38,001 nucleotides of DNA from Clostridia bacterium. GTDB taxonomy: Bacteria > Bacillota > Clostridia > Oscillospirales > Butyricicoccaceae. The position numbers were made by a program, and so were the translations under genes. The DNA is taken from NCBI GenBank assembly GCA_017521295.1, contig JAFXDF010000079.1:1-38001 (forward strand), read 5' to 3'. Under the pieces are notes generated by a model, which worked only from the letters and a program-made list of their open reading frames with translations, was not told the DNA's origin and ran no database searches. This document shows positions 1-8,270 of this stretch, piece after piece; position 1 is the stretch's first letter; each line of letters starts with the position of its first letter.

Positions 1-432
1 ATCACCGAGCCCACCCCCACCTTCTCCGCCTGCTTCGGCCAGGCCTTCCTGGAGCTGCATCCCACCAAGTACGGTGAGGAGCTGGTGAAGAAGATGGAGA
101 AGTCCGGCGCCAAGGCTTATCTGGTCAACACCGGCTGGAACGGCACCGGCAAGCGTATCTCCATCAAGGATACCCGCGGCATCATCGACGCCATTCTGGA
201 CGGTTCCATCCTGAAGGCCGAGACCAAGACCATCCCCTACTTCAATCTGGAAGTTCCCACCGCTCTGCCCGGCGTGGACAGCGGCATTCTGGATCCCCGT
301 GACACCTATGCCGACGCCGCCCAGTGGGAGGAGAAGGCCAAGGATCTGGCTTCCCGCTTCATCAAGAACTTCGTCAAGTACACCGGCAACGAAACCGGTA
401 AGGCTCTGGTTGAAGCCGGCCCCAAGCTGTAA
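1..432 (+). CDS. pckA: Phosphoenolpyruvate carboxykinase (ATP), C-terminal part, 5' end outside window
   Basis: ATP-type PEP carboxykinase interconverts oxaloacetate plus ATP with PEP, CO2 and ADP in the cytoplasm. The open frame runs in from base 1, so only the last 143 residues are visible. The stretch around bases 142-210, reading [16 protein letters not shown] followed by [10 protein letters not shown], is diagnostic of the ATP-dependent family and differs from the GTP-type enzyme. The catalytic P-loop lies upstream of the window. Codon use is strongly biased towards a small set (CTG, GGC, ATC, AAG, GCT), as expected for an abundant protein, and resembles the aminotransferase and antiporter genes further on. 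It ends in a strong hairpin shared with the convergent pxpA. In anaerobic Clostridia the enzyme may run in the carboxylating direction, which is inference. Confidence 0.95.
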   Translation: MTEPTPTFSACFGQAFLELHPTKYGEELVKKMEKSGAKAYLVNTGWNGTGKRISIKDTRGIIDAILDGSILKAETKTIPYFNLEVPTALPGVDSGILDPRDTYADAAQWEEKAKDLASRFIKNFVKYTGNETGKALVEAGPKL

Positions 433-448
433 AATCATCGTTATAAGA

Positions 449-480
449 AAAACCCCTCTGGCATCTGCCAGAGGGGTTTT
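449..480. terminator. Bidirectional rho-independent terminator between pckA and pxpA
   Basis: A 10-bp perfect stem (453-462 with 467-476, loop ATCT) is bordered by AAAA on the left and TTTT on the right. It can therefore end pckA on the plus strand and pxpA on the minus strand. Confidence 0.93.
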
Positions 481-491
481 CTTTGTTTCCA

Positions 492-1262
492 TTATTTTGC
501 GAACGTTCCCATGGGCTGCAGGACAACGCCCTCCCGTTCCAGGGCCTCGCGGATCTGCTTCACCGAGGCAAGGGCGGCTTCGTTGTCGCCGTGGACACAG
601 ACCGAGGCGCAGCGCATCTGCAGAACAGAGCCGTCGATACAGGTGACGGTGCCCTCCCGGGCCATCTGCAGCACACGCTGACAGGCCAGGTCGGCATCGT
701 GGATCACGGCGCCGGGCTGGCTGCGAGGCACCAGGCTGCCGTCGGGCAGATAGGCCCGGTCGGCGAAAAACTCGGCGGCAAAAGGCTGGCCGATGGCCTC
801 GGCGGCGGTGCGGAAAGCGCTGTTATAGGGTGCCAAAACGATGAGATCGCCGTCAAAAGCCTGGGCGGCACGGCAGATCGCCATGGCAAGCTTTTCATCT
901 TTACAAGCCTGATTATACAAAGCGCCGTGAGGCTTCACATGCTGGATATTGACCCCAAAGGTCCGGGCAAAGGCCTCCAGGGCACCCAGCTGGTACAAAA
1001 CGTAGGCGTAGGCCTCATCGGGCGTGATCTTCATCTCCCGGCGGCCGAAGCCCATCAGGTCGGGATAGCCGGGATGGGCGCCCACCGCCACCCCTTTTTC
1101 GGCGGCGGCCCGGAGGGTCTTTTCCATGACAACCGGGTCACCGGCATGCCAGCCGCAGGCTACGTTGGCCGAGGTGATATAGTCCATCAGGGCTTCGTCC
1201 ATGCCTAGGGTATAGGCGCCGAAGCTTTCTCCCAGGTCGCTGTTCAGATCGATGATATGCAT
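492..1262 (-). CDS. pxpA: 5-oxoprolinase subunit A (LamB/YcsF family)
   Basis: A 256-residue LamB/YcsF protein, the usual length. With PxpB and PxpC, PxpA forms the ATP-dependent bacterial 5-oxoprolinase, which opens pyroglutamate to glutamate. Family motifs are clear: the N-terminal DLNSDLGESFG, then ANVACGWHAGDP (residues 33-44; many relatives have CGFHAGDP), GAHPGYPD, and HVKPHGALYN. The conserved histidines and acidic residues of the TIM-barrel-like site are present. The start is set by AAAGGAG a few bases upstream of ATG. No pxpB or pxpC homologue is in the window, so the partners must be elsewhere or the protein acts in another context. A terminator hairpin lies only about 20 bp upstream of the start codon, leaving no room for a complete promoter after it. 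Expression may depend on read-through from the gene upstream. Confidence 0.93.
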   Translation of the reverse strand: MHIIDLNSDLGESFGAYTLGMDEALMDYITSANVACGWHAGDPVVMEKTLRAAAEKGVAVGAHPGYPDLMGFGRREMKITPDEAYAYVLYQLGALEAFARTFGVNIQHVKPHGALYNQACKDEKLAMAICRAAQAFDGDLIVLAPYNSAFRTAAEAIGQPFAAEFFADRAYLPDGSLVPRSQPGAVIHDADLACQRVLQMAREGTVTCIDGSVLQMRCASVCVHGDNEAALASVKQIREALEREGVVLQPMGTFAK

Positions 1263-1280
1263 GGTAGTTCTCCTTTATAG

Positions 1281-1306
1281 AAAAAAACCACCGGCAAAGG
1301 CCGATG
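1281..1306 (-). terminator. Terminator or attenuator between the coiled-coil gene and pxpA
   Basis: On the minus strand, a 7-bp stem with one G-U pair (1300-1306 with 1289-1295, loop CTTT) is followed by GGTTTTTTT. It sits right after the upstream stop codon and about 20 bp before the pxpA start. Confidence 0.8.
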
Positions 1307-1319
1307 ATTTTTCGGTTGA

Positions 1320-1796
1320 TCAGTTGTTGTTCTGCTCCCGGATGGCCTGACGGAACTGCACGTGGGACTGCTTGAGCTCCTCCAGAGAGCGGCCCAGCAC
1401 ATCCTCGGTGCGCTTCATGGCGTCCTCGCAATATTCTCCGGCGGCACGCATGACATCCTTGGCGCGCTGCTCGGCGGCAGACACCAGCTCGGCGGCCTTT
1501 TTGCGGGCTTCCTGGGTGATCTCGTGGTCGTTGACCTTCTGCTTGGCGTACTCGTCGGCCTGCTTCTTCAGGTTTTCATACTCCTTTTTGCCGGCGGCAA
1601 TGATATCATTGCGCTTTTCCACGATCTCACGGGCCATCTTCAGGTCAGAGGGCAGATTGGCGCGCACTTCGTCCAGAATATCCAAAACCTTTTCCCGTTC
1701 CAGAACGCAGCGGTCATTGCCCAGAGGCATGGCCCAAGCGTCCTCAACCATTTCGTACAGGGTGTTGATCAGTTCATCAATGGGGGTTCCTGCCAT
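1320..1796 (-). CDS. Conserved coiled-coil protein (annotated in relatives as an ATPase/V-ATPase subunit H-like protein)
   Basis: A 158-residue soluble protein without signal peptide or membrane helix. The N-terminal 50 residues (MAGTPIDELINTLYEMVED onward) look like a small helical domain. Residues from about 45 to 150 are charged heptad-like helix rich in K, E, A and R, predicting a long coiled coil. Similar proteins in Clostridia are loosely labelled ATPase or V-type ATPase subunit H-like, but no nucleotide-binding motif is visible and I assign no enzyme activity. An in-frame TTG at 1805 touches the Shine-Dalgarno sequence, whereas ATG at 1796 sits 9 nt after AAAGGAG, so I chose 1796. It follows coaD by 17 nt and probably shares the uvrC-rsmD-coaD transcript. 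Its position and helical form would also fit a DivIVA- or GpsB-like scaffold role; that is speculation. Confidence 0.8.
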   Translation of the reverse strand: MAGTPIDELINTLYEMVEDAWAMPLGNDRCVLEREKVLDILDEVRANLPSDLKMAREIVEKRNDIIAAGKKEYENLKKQADEYAKQKVNDHEITQEARKKAAELVSAAEQRAKDVMRAAGEYCEDAMKRTEDVLGRSLEELKQSHVQFRQAIREQNNN

Positions 1797-1813
1797 GGAT
1801 TCCAACTCCTTTG

Positions 1814-2281
1814 TTATTTACTCAGCGCGGCAGCCACCATGGGCGTCACCAGCGCAGTGATGTCTTGTCCGTCTTTTGCCATCTGCTTGATGGCGGTGGA
1901 GCTCACTTCCGCCAGGGATTTGTCGGCGGGAAGCAGCAGGGTGTCACAGGTGGGAGCGTGCTCCCGGTTGTATTCGGCCATCCACATTTCGTACTCGCTG
2001 TCCTTGCCGTTGCGGATGCCCTTGACGATGGCACAGGCACCGTGGTCGGTTACGAAGCGGTACAGCATGTCCTCGGAGTACTCCACCGAAGCGTTGGGGA
2101 TGTCCTTCACCGCATCTTCCAGAAAGGCGATGCGCTCTTCAGCTGTAAAGTGATACTGCTTTTCAGCATTGATCATTGCAGCAACAATGACCTTGTCGAA
2201 CAGCACCGACGCCCGTCGGATGATGTCCACATGGCCCAGGGTCACCGGGTCAAAGCTGCCCGGAACCACAGCAATTTTCAT
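1814..2281 (-). CDS. coaD: Phosphopantetheine adenylyltransferase
   Basis: CoaD transfers AMP from ATP to 4'-phosphopantetheine, the penultimate step of coenzyme A synthesis. The 155-residue length is typical. The nucleotidyltransferase motif GSFDPVTLGH (residues 8-17, with the TxGH box) and the GIRNGKDSEYE motif in the middle are both present. Near the C-terminus the usual SSSLVKE is SSTAIKQ, which keeps the serines. The start ATG overlaps the stop of rsmD by 4 nt (ATGA), so the two are translationally coupled. The rsmD-coaD order is widely conserved in Bacillota. Confidence 0.97.
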   Translation of the reverse strand: MKIAVVPGSFDPVTLGHVDIIRRASVLFDKVIVAAMINAEKQYHFTAEERIAFLEDAVKDIPNASVEYSEDMLYRFVTDHGACAIVKGIRNGKDSEYEMWMAEYNREHAPTCDTLLLPADKSLAEVSSTAIKQMAKDGQDITALVTPMVAAALSK

Positions 2282-2832
2282 TCCGCGTCCCCCTTGGTGA
2301 TGATGGTGAGGTCGGTGTGGCCGTAGCGGTACTGCTTGACCACACGATAGGGTGCCTGCACCGGCTGCAAAACGTCGGCAGCGGCACTTTCACACACCAT
2401 TATACCACCCTCAGCCAAAATGTCAATTCGGCAAATTTCAGCAATTGCCCGGTTGAGCAGCTCGCCGCCGTAGGGCGGATCCAGGAAGATCAGGTGATAG
2501 CTGCCCGGCTTCTGCCGTTCCAGAAACCGGAAGGAATCCCCTTTGATCAGCTGGCAATTCCGGTCAAAGCCGCAGTTTTTAATGTTGGCCTCAATGGCCT
2601 TTTGGGCAGCGCGGTCACCGTCCACGATGACGCAGGAAGCCGCGCCCCGTGACATGGCCTCCAGGCCCAGCTGACCGCTGCCGCCAAAAAGGTCCAGCAC
2701 CTTTCTGCCTTCAATATCAAACTGAATGATGTTGAACACCGACTGCTTCACACGGTCGGCAGTGGGTCGGGTGTGCAGGCCATCGGGGGTCTGCAGCCGC
2801 TTGCCCCGGGCCGTTCCGGTAATGATCCTCAT
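2278..2832 (-). CDS. rsmD: 16S rRNA (guanine(966)-N(2))-methyltransferase
   Basis: RsmD uses S-adenosylmethionine to methylate N2 of G966 of 16S rRNA in assembling small subunits. The 184-residue protein begins MRIITGTARG, the typical N-terminus, followed by TRPTADRVKQSVFN. The SAM-binding motif VLDLFGGSGQLGLEA is at about residues 45-59 and the catalytic DPPYG motif at about 117-121. Its start overlaps the stop of uvrC by 4 nt and its stop overlaps the start of coaD by 4 nt. Confidence 0.96.
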   Translation of the reverse strand: MRIITGTARGKRLQTPDGLHTRPTADRVKQSVFNIIQFDIEGRKVLDLFGGSGQLGLEAMSRGAASCVIVDGDRAAQKAIEANIKNCGFDRNCQLIKGDSFRFLERQKPGSYHLIFLDPPYGGELLNRAIAEICRIDILAEGGIMVCESAAADVLQPVQAPYRVVKQYRYGHTDLTIITKGDAE

Positions 2833-4652
2833 GATCCGCCCTCCTTAAAATGGTCATAGACCGCCTGGGCTGCCCCCTGGGGCAGAATGGCGGACAGTTC
2901 CTCCAATGTGGCGTTTTTGATGGCACGCACCGTACCGAAATGCTTGAGCAAAGCCTTTTCCCGGGCAGGGCCCACGCCGGGGATGCCCTCCAGGGAGGAT
3001 TTTTTCATGCCCTTGCTGCGAAGGGTCCGATGGAACTCGATGGCGAACCGGTGGGTCTCCTCCTGGATGCGGCCGATGAGGGAAAAGACCGCCGGGGTGG
3101 CCGCGATGCCAAACTCCCGGCCCTGGGGGTCCACAAGGGCCCGGGTGCGGTGATGGTCGTCCTTTACCATGCCGTACAGAGGGATATCCAATCCACGCTG
3201 GGTCAGCTGTTCCAGGGCAACCGCCGCCTGTCCTTGACCACCGTCGATCAAAAACAGGTCGGGCAGGGGCAAAAAGCCCTCGTCCCCCGCCAAAGCCCGG
3301 TCCAATCTGCGGCCAAGGACCTCGGCCATGGCGCCGTAGTCGTCGCCGCCAACGGCGGTTTTGATTTTAAACTTCTTATAGGCACTCTTCAGGGGCTTGC
3401 CGTTGTGGAACACCGTCATGGATGCCACCGGGTCGGTGCCGGCGGTATTGGAGATATCGTAGGCCTCCATCCGCATGGGCAGATCGCTCAGGTCCAGCAT
3501 TTCCTGCAGCAGGTGCAGGGTCTTGCCGGTACGCTGCTCCACATCCTCGGCCTCGGCCAGTTCCAGCGCGGCGTTGTCCAGAGCAAGCTGCACTTCCCTG
3601 CGCTTTTCGCCCCGCTGAGGCAGCTGGATGGTGCACTTGCTACCACGCAGGTCGCTGAGATAGTCCTCCATGGCCTGCCGATCCTCGATATCGTGGGAGA
3701 GGCAGAGGGTCTTGGGTGCCCAGTTCAAGGGCGTATAGTACTGCTGCAGATAGCTGTCCAGAGAGTCGGCGGCATCGCCCTCGTCCAGGCCGTCCAGCAG
3801 CACCTTTGACCGGTCCACCAGTACGCCGCCACGATAGGACAGGCGGACGATGCAGGCACGGCTGCCCCGGACGGCATAGCCCAGAGCGTCGGTGTCGGCG
3901 CCGCCGGTGACCACGGCGATGCGGGACTGCCGCAGCTTCTGAATGGCGCGGATGCGGTCCCGGAACACAGCGGCCTGTTCAAAGCGCATATCCTCGGCGG
4001 CCTGTTCCATCTGCTGCTGCAAAGCGGCCTCCAGCTCCTCGCTTTTGCCCTCCAGCACCTGGATGCACTGGCGGATGATCTCGCCGAAGGCCTCGGCCGA
4101 CAGCTCGCCGGTGCAGGGGCCGCAGCATTTTTTCATGTGCAGCTGCAGGCAGGGCCGTTCCTTTCCGATATCCCGTGGGAACTTCCGGCTGCAGCTGGGC
4201 AGCAGAAAGGTCTCACTCAGCAGGCGGATGGCCATATTGGCGGTGCCCCGGCCGCCATAGGGGCCGAAATACAGCGCGCCGTCCTTCTCCCTGCGGCTGG
4301 CCACAGACAGCCGGGGGAAATCCTCCCGGCTGACCCGGATAAAGGGATAGCCCTTGTCGTCCTTCAACAGGATGTTGTACTTGGGCTTGTACTTTTTGAT
4401 CAGTGTGTTTTCCAGCAGCAGGGCGTCCAGCTCGGAGTTGGCGAAAATGGTCTCGAAATGGTGGATATTGGACACCATCCGCCGGGTCTTCAGGGTGTGA
4501 GAAGCCAGATCGGCAAAATACTGGCTCACCCGGTTGCGGAGAGACTTGGCCTTGCCCACATAGATGACCGTGCCGTTGCGGTCGTGCATGAGATAAACGC
4601 CGGGCAGCTGGGGCAGCCGGTGGGCTTTTTCTTTCAGTTCTTCAAATGTCAC
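2829..4652 (-). CDS. uvrC: Excinuclease ABC subunit C
   Basis: UvrC makes the two incisions flanking a lesion in nucleotide excision repair after being recruited by UvrB. The 607-residue protein shows all parts in order: a GIY-YIG nuclease at the N-terminus (PGVYLMHDRNG then VIYVGKAKSLRNRV, residues about 14-50), a UVR helical motif (about 205-235) that contacts UvrB, the RNase H-like second nuclease (about 380-540, including AYDISNTAG and DLFLIDGGQGQ), and a C-terminal helix-hairpin-helix (IPGVGPAREKALLKHFG). The start codon is GTG at 4652, 8 nt after AAGGAGG. A hairpin terminator for the upstream HPr gene lies just before it, so a promoter for uvrC is not obvious. Confidence 0.97.
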   Translation of the reverse strand: MTFEELKEKAHRLPQLPGVYLMHDRNGTVIYVGKAKSLRNRVSQYFADLASHTLKTRRMVSNIHHFETIFANSELDALLLENTLIKKYKPKYNILLKDDKGYPFIRVSREDFPRLSVASRREKDGALYFGPYGGRGTANMAIRLLSETFLLPSCSRKFPRDIGKERPCLQLHMKKCCGPCTGELSAEAFGEIIRQCIQVLEGKSEELEAALQQQMEQAAEDMRFEQAAVFRDRIRAIQKLRQSRIAVVTGGADTDALGYAVRGSRACIVRLSYRGGVLVDRSKVLLDGLDEGDAADSLDSYLQQYYTPLNWAPKTLCLSHDIEDRQAMEDYLSDLRGSKCTIQLPQRGEKRREVQLALDNAALELAEAEDVEQRTGKTLHLLQEMLDLSDLPMRMEAYDISNTAGTDPVASMTVFHNGKPLKSAYKKFKIKTAVGGDDYGAMAEVLGRRLDRALAGDEGFLPLPDLFLIDGGQGQAAVALEQLTQRGLDIPLYGMVKDDHHRTRALVDPQGREFGIAATPAVFSLIGRIQEETHRFAIEFHRTLRSKGMKKSSLEGIPGVGPAREKALLKHFGTVRAIKNATLEELSAILPQGAAQAVYDHFKEGGS

Positions 4653-4680
4653 GAAAAGACCCTCCTTCCGGCTGATAGTA

Positions 4681-4708
4681 AAAATGCGCCCCGTTGAGGG
4701 CGCATTTT
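4681..4708 (-). terminator. Terminator after the HPr-like gene
   Basis: A perfect 11-bp stem (4681-4691 with 4698-4708) whose outer four pairs are A-T, giving TTTT at the 3' end of the minus-strand transcript. It separates the HPr gene from uvrC. Confidence 0.85.
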
Positions 4709-4728
4709 ATGTACGAATGGGGTTTGAA

Positions 4729-4992
4729 TTATTCGCCGAAGTTGCTCTCGATCAGAGCGCACAGAGCGTTGACAGCCTCTTCCTCATCGGGACCTTCGGC
4801 AGAAATCACAATGCTGCTGCCCTTGGTGATGCCCAGAGACAGAACGCCCAGCAGGGACTTGGCATTGACCTTGCGCTCGGCCTTTTCTACCATCATGGTG
4901 CTGCGGAACTCATTGGCCTTCTGAATGAAGAAAGTGGCGGGTCTGGCGTACAGGCCGACCTGATTGTTGACGGTGATTTCCTTAGAATACAT
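4729..4992 (-). CDS. HPr-family protein with Tyr in place of the phospho-accepting His15 (Crh-like)
   Basis: An 87-residue HPr-fold protein. In standard HPr, His15 carries phosphate from PEP-phosphorylated enzyme I to sugar permeases, and Ser46 is phosphorylated by HprK for catabolite control. Here the active-site segment reads GLYARPA, with Tyr exactly at position 15, while Ser46 (AKSLLGVLSLGI) is kept at its canonical number. This matches the logic of Bacillus Crh, which has Gln15 and keeps Ser46. By inference the protein is regulatory and not a PTS phosphocarrier. The start was placed at 4992, 6 nt after GAGGA; an in-frame ATG at 5019 would add nine residues and break HPr numbering. It is monocistronic, with its own promoter (5036-5064) and terminator. 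Confidence 0.9.
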   Translation of the reverse strand: MYSKEITVNNQVGLYARPATFFIQKANEFRSTMMVEKAERKVNAKSLLGVLSLGITKGSSIVISAEGPDEEEAVNALCALIESNFGE

Positions 4993-5035
4993 AAAGCATC
5001 CTCGCTTCCCAAATTTCATTGATATTGATACTCTT

Positions 5036-5064
5036 ATAATAGCAGAGTCTTTTCAAAATGGCAA
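5036..5064 (-). promoter_or_regulatory. Sigma-70-type promoter of the HPr-like gene
   Basis: Minus strand TTGCCA (5059-5064), 17-bp spacer, TATTAT (5036-5041), about 45 bp upstream of the start codon. Confidence 0.65.
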
Positions 5065-5139
5065 TGATTATTTTTTGTGAAAATGTACAAAACCTGCGAA
5101 AAAGAACAGTACTTCCTGCCCAATCCGCAGAAAAACCGA

Positions 5140-7518
5140 TTATTTGCGCAGGGTGGCAATGGTGACGCCGTCCTCGCCCTCGCCGTAAATGCCCAGACGG
5201 AAGCTCTTCACCTGGCTGTGCTTCTTCAGACAGGCCTGCACCCGCTGGCGCAAAACGCCGGTTCCCTTGCCGTGGATGATGCGGATGGACTCCAGATGGA
5301 GGCGTACGGCGTTGTCGATGAACCGCTCCAGCTCCATGACGGCCTCATCGCCGTTCTGGCCGCGCAGGTCGATCTCGGTGGATACCGTACTGGGGGCGGC
5401 CAGCCGGACGCTGCCGGAGGCCTTGAGCTTTTCTTCCTTCTTTGGGGCGATGCCTTCCAGCAGCTGGATCTCCGAGGGCTGGACCTGGATCTTCAGGATG
5501 CCGGCCTGGACCTTGACCTTTTCACCGGGCTTGGGGGTCTCCAGAACGGTGCCCCTGGTGCGGGTGGCAACGATCTCCACCGTGTCGCCGGCCTTAAGGG
5601 CCCGGGGCAGCGGCATGGCCTTGCGCTCGGCCCGCTGGGCGGCGTTCTTCTGCTCTGCTTCCGACAGGGTGCCACGGAAAATGGCCCGGGCGGCGGCCAG
5701 ATTGGCATCCTTGCCGTCGGCGGCCTCCTGTTTGAGGCGCTTGGCCTCTTCCAGCACCATTTCGCTGGCGGCACGGGCGTTGTCGATGATGGACTTGGCC
5801 TGGAGTTTGGCGTCCCAAACCAGCTTTTCCCGCTCATCCTCCAGGGTGGACAGGCGCTCCTGGGCCTTTTTGTTGGCCAGTTCGGCGTCCCGCTTCTGCT
5901 GTTCGGCGGCGGCAACCTTGCTTTCCAGGGCCTGGCGCTTTTCCTCCAGACGGGTGATGACCTCTTCGAACCGCTTGTCCTCGGTGGCGACCAGGGCCGA
6001 GGCCTTGTCAATGATGGCGGTGTCCAGACCCAGCCGCTGAGAGATGGCAAAGGCGTTGGACTTGCCGGGCACGCCGAAGATCAGGCGGTAGGTGGGCCGC
6101 AGGGTCTGCACATCAAACTCGCAGGAGGCGTTCTCCACGCCGGGGGTCTCCAGGGCGAACACCTTCAGCTCGGCATAGTGGGTGGTGGCGGCCACGGTGC
6201 AGCCGCGGTCCCGGAGGGTCTGGATAATGGCCCGGGCCAGGGCGGCGCCCTCAACAGGGTCGGTACCGGCGCCCAGCTCGTCCAGAAGCACCAGGGTCTT
6301 CTCCCCTGCCACCTCCAGAATGTCCACGATGGTGCGCATGTGGCTGGAGAAGGTAGACAGGGACTGCTCAATGCTCTGCTCGTCGCCGATATCGGCCAGA
6401 ATGTGGTCGAAAATGACGATCTGGCTGTTGTCGCCGGCCGGGATCTGCAGGCCGCACTGGGCCATGGCGGTGAGCAGGCCCAGGGTCTTGATGCCCACCG
6501 TCTTGCCGCCAGTGTTGGGGCCGGTGATGATGACGGTGTCCACCGCGCCGCCGATGGTAAAGGTCACCGGCACGGCGGTGTCCCGGTTGAGCAGCGGATG
6601 GCGGGCCTTGATGATCTCGGTGCGGCCCTTTTCCAACAACTTGGGGCGCATGCCCCGCATTTTATAGCCCAGTTTGCCCCGGGCAAAGATAAAGTCCAGT
6701 TGGCACAGGAGCTCGTAATCCCGGCAGATGGAGCCGGCGAACTGGGCGGTGTCGGCAGACAGCTCGGCCAGGATGCGCTCGATCTCGGCCTGCTCCTTGC
6801 CGGTGAGGATGCGGATGTTGTTGTTGAGCTCCACCACGGCGGCAGGCTCGATAAAGAGGGTCGCGCCGCTGGAGCTGGTGTCATGGACCATGCCCGGGAA
6901 GGTGCTGCGGTATTCGGCCTTCACCGGCACCACGAAACGGCCGTTTCGCTGGGTGACGATGTTGTCCTGGAGGGCCTTGGAGTTGCCCGAGGTGATCTTG
7001 GAGAGCACATCGCGGACCTTGGAAGAAGCCGCCCGGATCTGGCGGCGGATCTGGTACAGCTCGGAGCTGGCGTGATCGGAGATCTCCTCTTCCGACACGA
7101 TGGCGTTTTCGATCTTGTCCTCCAGGAACTTGTTGCCGGTGAGCATGGTAAAATAGCCGTCCAGAGAGGTCTGCTGGCTGTCCCGGCGTTCCTCCCGATA
7201 GGCTTTGGTCAGTCTGGCGGCACGGAGCAGAGCGCCTACTGCCAACAGTTCGACGGGGTTGAGGAAGCCGCCCTTTTCGGCGCGTTCCAGGGCATTGGAG
7301 ATGTCCTTTACGCCGGAAAAGGCGGGGCTGCCCTGGAGGCCGATGAGACGGGAGGCGTCGTCGGTCTCCTCCTGCAGCTTTTCACATTGGGTGAGAGAGG
7401 TTTCGGGCCGCAGCTGCCGGCACAGTTCCTTTGCCGGAGGCGTGGCCGCCTCTGCCGCCAGCATTTCCAGGATCTTGGGCAGTTCGATGGTGGCAAGAGA
7501 CTTTTCCTGTAGTGTCAT
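5140..7518 (-). CDS. mutS2: Endonuclease MutS2
   Basis: MutS2 is a MutS paralogue lacking the mismatch-recognition domain. It acts in recombination control and, in Bacillus, in rescue of collided ribosomes. The 792-residue protein has the core/clamp helices (about 1-300), an ABC-type ATPase with Walker A GPNTGGKT (333-340) and Walker B LVLLDELGAGTDP (about 409-421), a long charged coiled coil (about 510-630), and a C-terminal Smr nuclease domain beginning at EIDLRGQ (about 718) with the HGKGTGVLR motif. Length and order match the family. The start codon overlaps the recO stop (ATGA at 7515-7518). It is the last gene of the yqfC-to-mutS2 operon. I see no convincing terminator after it. Confidence 0.97.
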   Translation of the reverse strand: MTLQEKSLATIELPKILEMLAAEAATPPAKELCRQLRPETSLTQCEKLQEETDDASRLIGLQGSPAFSGVKDISNALERAEKGGFLNPVELLAVGALLRAARLTKAYREERRDSQQTSLDGYFTMLTGNKFLEDKIENAIVSEEEISDHASSELYQIRRQIRAASSKVRDVLSKITSGNSKALQDNIVTQRNGRFVVPVKAEYRSTFPGMVHDTSSSGATLFIEPAAVVELNNNIRILTGKEQAEIERILAELSADTAQFAGSICRDYELLCQLDFIFARGKLGYKMRGMRPKLLEKGRTEIIKARHPLLNRDTAVPVTFTIGGAVDTVIITGPNTGGKTVGIKTLGLLTAMAQCGLQIPAGDNSQIVIFDHILADIGDEQSIEQSLSTFSSHMRTIVDILEVAGEKTLVLLDELGAGTDPVEGAALARAIIQTLRDRGCTVAATTHYAELKVFALETPGVENASCEFDVQTLRPTYRLIFGVPGKSNAFAISQRLGLDTAIIDKASALVATEDKRFEEVITRLEEKRQALESKVAAAEQQKRDAELANKKAQERLSTLEDEREKLVWDAKLQAKSIIDNARAASEMVLEEAKRLKQEAADGKDANLAAARAIFRGTLSEAEQKNAAQRAERKAMPLPRALKAGDTVEIVATRTRGTVLETPKPGEKVKVQAGILKIQVQPSEIQLLEGIAPKKEEKLKASGSVRLAAPSTVSTEIDLRGQNGDEAVMELERFIDNAVRLHLESIRIIHGKGTGVLRQRVQACLKKHSQVKSFRLGIYGEGEDGVTIATLRK

Positions 7519-8270
7519 GGTGTTTCACCTACGCTTTTGTAAAAATCCAACGTGCGGAAGCCCCGCTCCATACAGGCAAGGAGCCAGGCTTCGCAGACCT
7601 TTCCAAGCCGCTCCAGATCATCGGGAGGCAACCGGAAAGAAAACAGTTTTTTCAGATCACAGGACAGAATGTACCGTGCCGCCTGCAAAACGGCGGCACT
7701 GATGGGCATTTGCTTTCCCACAGAGCCCGGCAGGGCGCAGCCGTGGCAGCGGACGTTGCCGCTTTCCAGCAATGCCACCGGGAGGACGGGGTCCTCCCTG
7801 CCGCAGACGGCGCAGCCGGTCAAATCGGGGGCATAGCCCGAAAGCTGCATATACCGCAGCTCAAAGGCGGCCTTCACCACCCGGGGCTCACACAGATCGT
7901 TTGCCAGAGCGTACAGACAGTTGAGGGCCAGCCGCTGCACATCGGCGTCCATGGGGGCGTCCTCTGCCTCGGTGCCCAGCACCTCGGCAAAATAGGAGGC
8001 CAGGGCCATCTTGCCGATGTCGGTCTGCAGGCCGGAAAAGGCCTCCAGCACCTGGGCCTCGTGGAGGGTGGCTCTCCCCTTCTGCTCGTACAGGGTCATC
8101 TGGGAAAGGGCAAAGAGCTGGGCGGCGGCCTTCAGCCGGCTGCCCTTGCGGCGGACGCCACGGGCCTTTACCGTCAGACAGCCCCGGGTATCGGTGAGCA
8201 CCGTGAGGATCTTGTCGGCTTCTTTATAATCCACGCTGCGGATGATCAGTCCGCGCACCGTCTGGTACAT
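7515..8270 (-). CDS. recO: DNA repair protein RecO
   Basis: RecO anneals single strands and, with RecR, loads RecA onto SSB-coated DNA in gap repair. The 251-residue protein has the N-terminal OB fold (YQTVRGLIIRSVDYKEADKI), the ARGVRRKGSRL segment typical of the family, and a C-terminal helical domain with a zinc-site-like CAVCG...CHGC pair. I placed the start at ATG 8270, 6 nt after GAGGAG. A longer in-frame reading to 8333 exists, but its first 21 residues lie in the coding sequence of yqzL in another frame and do not look like RecO. The first 47 bp therefore overlap yqzL, and the stop overlaps the mutS2 start. Confidence 0.95.
   Translation of the reverse strand: MYQTVRGLIIRSVDYKEADKILTVLTDTRGCLTVKARGVRRKGSRLKAAAQLFALSQMTLYEQKGRATLHEAQVLEAFSGLQTDIGKMALASYFAEVLGTEAEDAPMDADVQRLALNCLYALANDLCEPRVVKAAFELRYMQLSGYAPDLTGCAVCGREDPVLPVALLESGNVRCHGCALPGSVGKQMPISAAVLQAARYILSCDLKKLFSFRLPPDDLERLGKVCEAWLLACMERGFRTLDFYKSVGETP

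Noticed and set aside
5080..5139. Possible terminator after mutS2 (CCTGCG/CGCAGG)
   Set aside because: Short arms with a long loop and no T-run; not convincing.
5077..7512. An 811-codon plus-strand frame
   Set aside because: It is exactly antisense to mutS2. Strong third-position G/C bias leaves the complementary frame free of stops; the protein is low-complexity Gly/Leu/Gln-rich.
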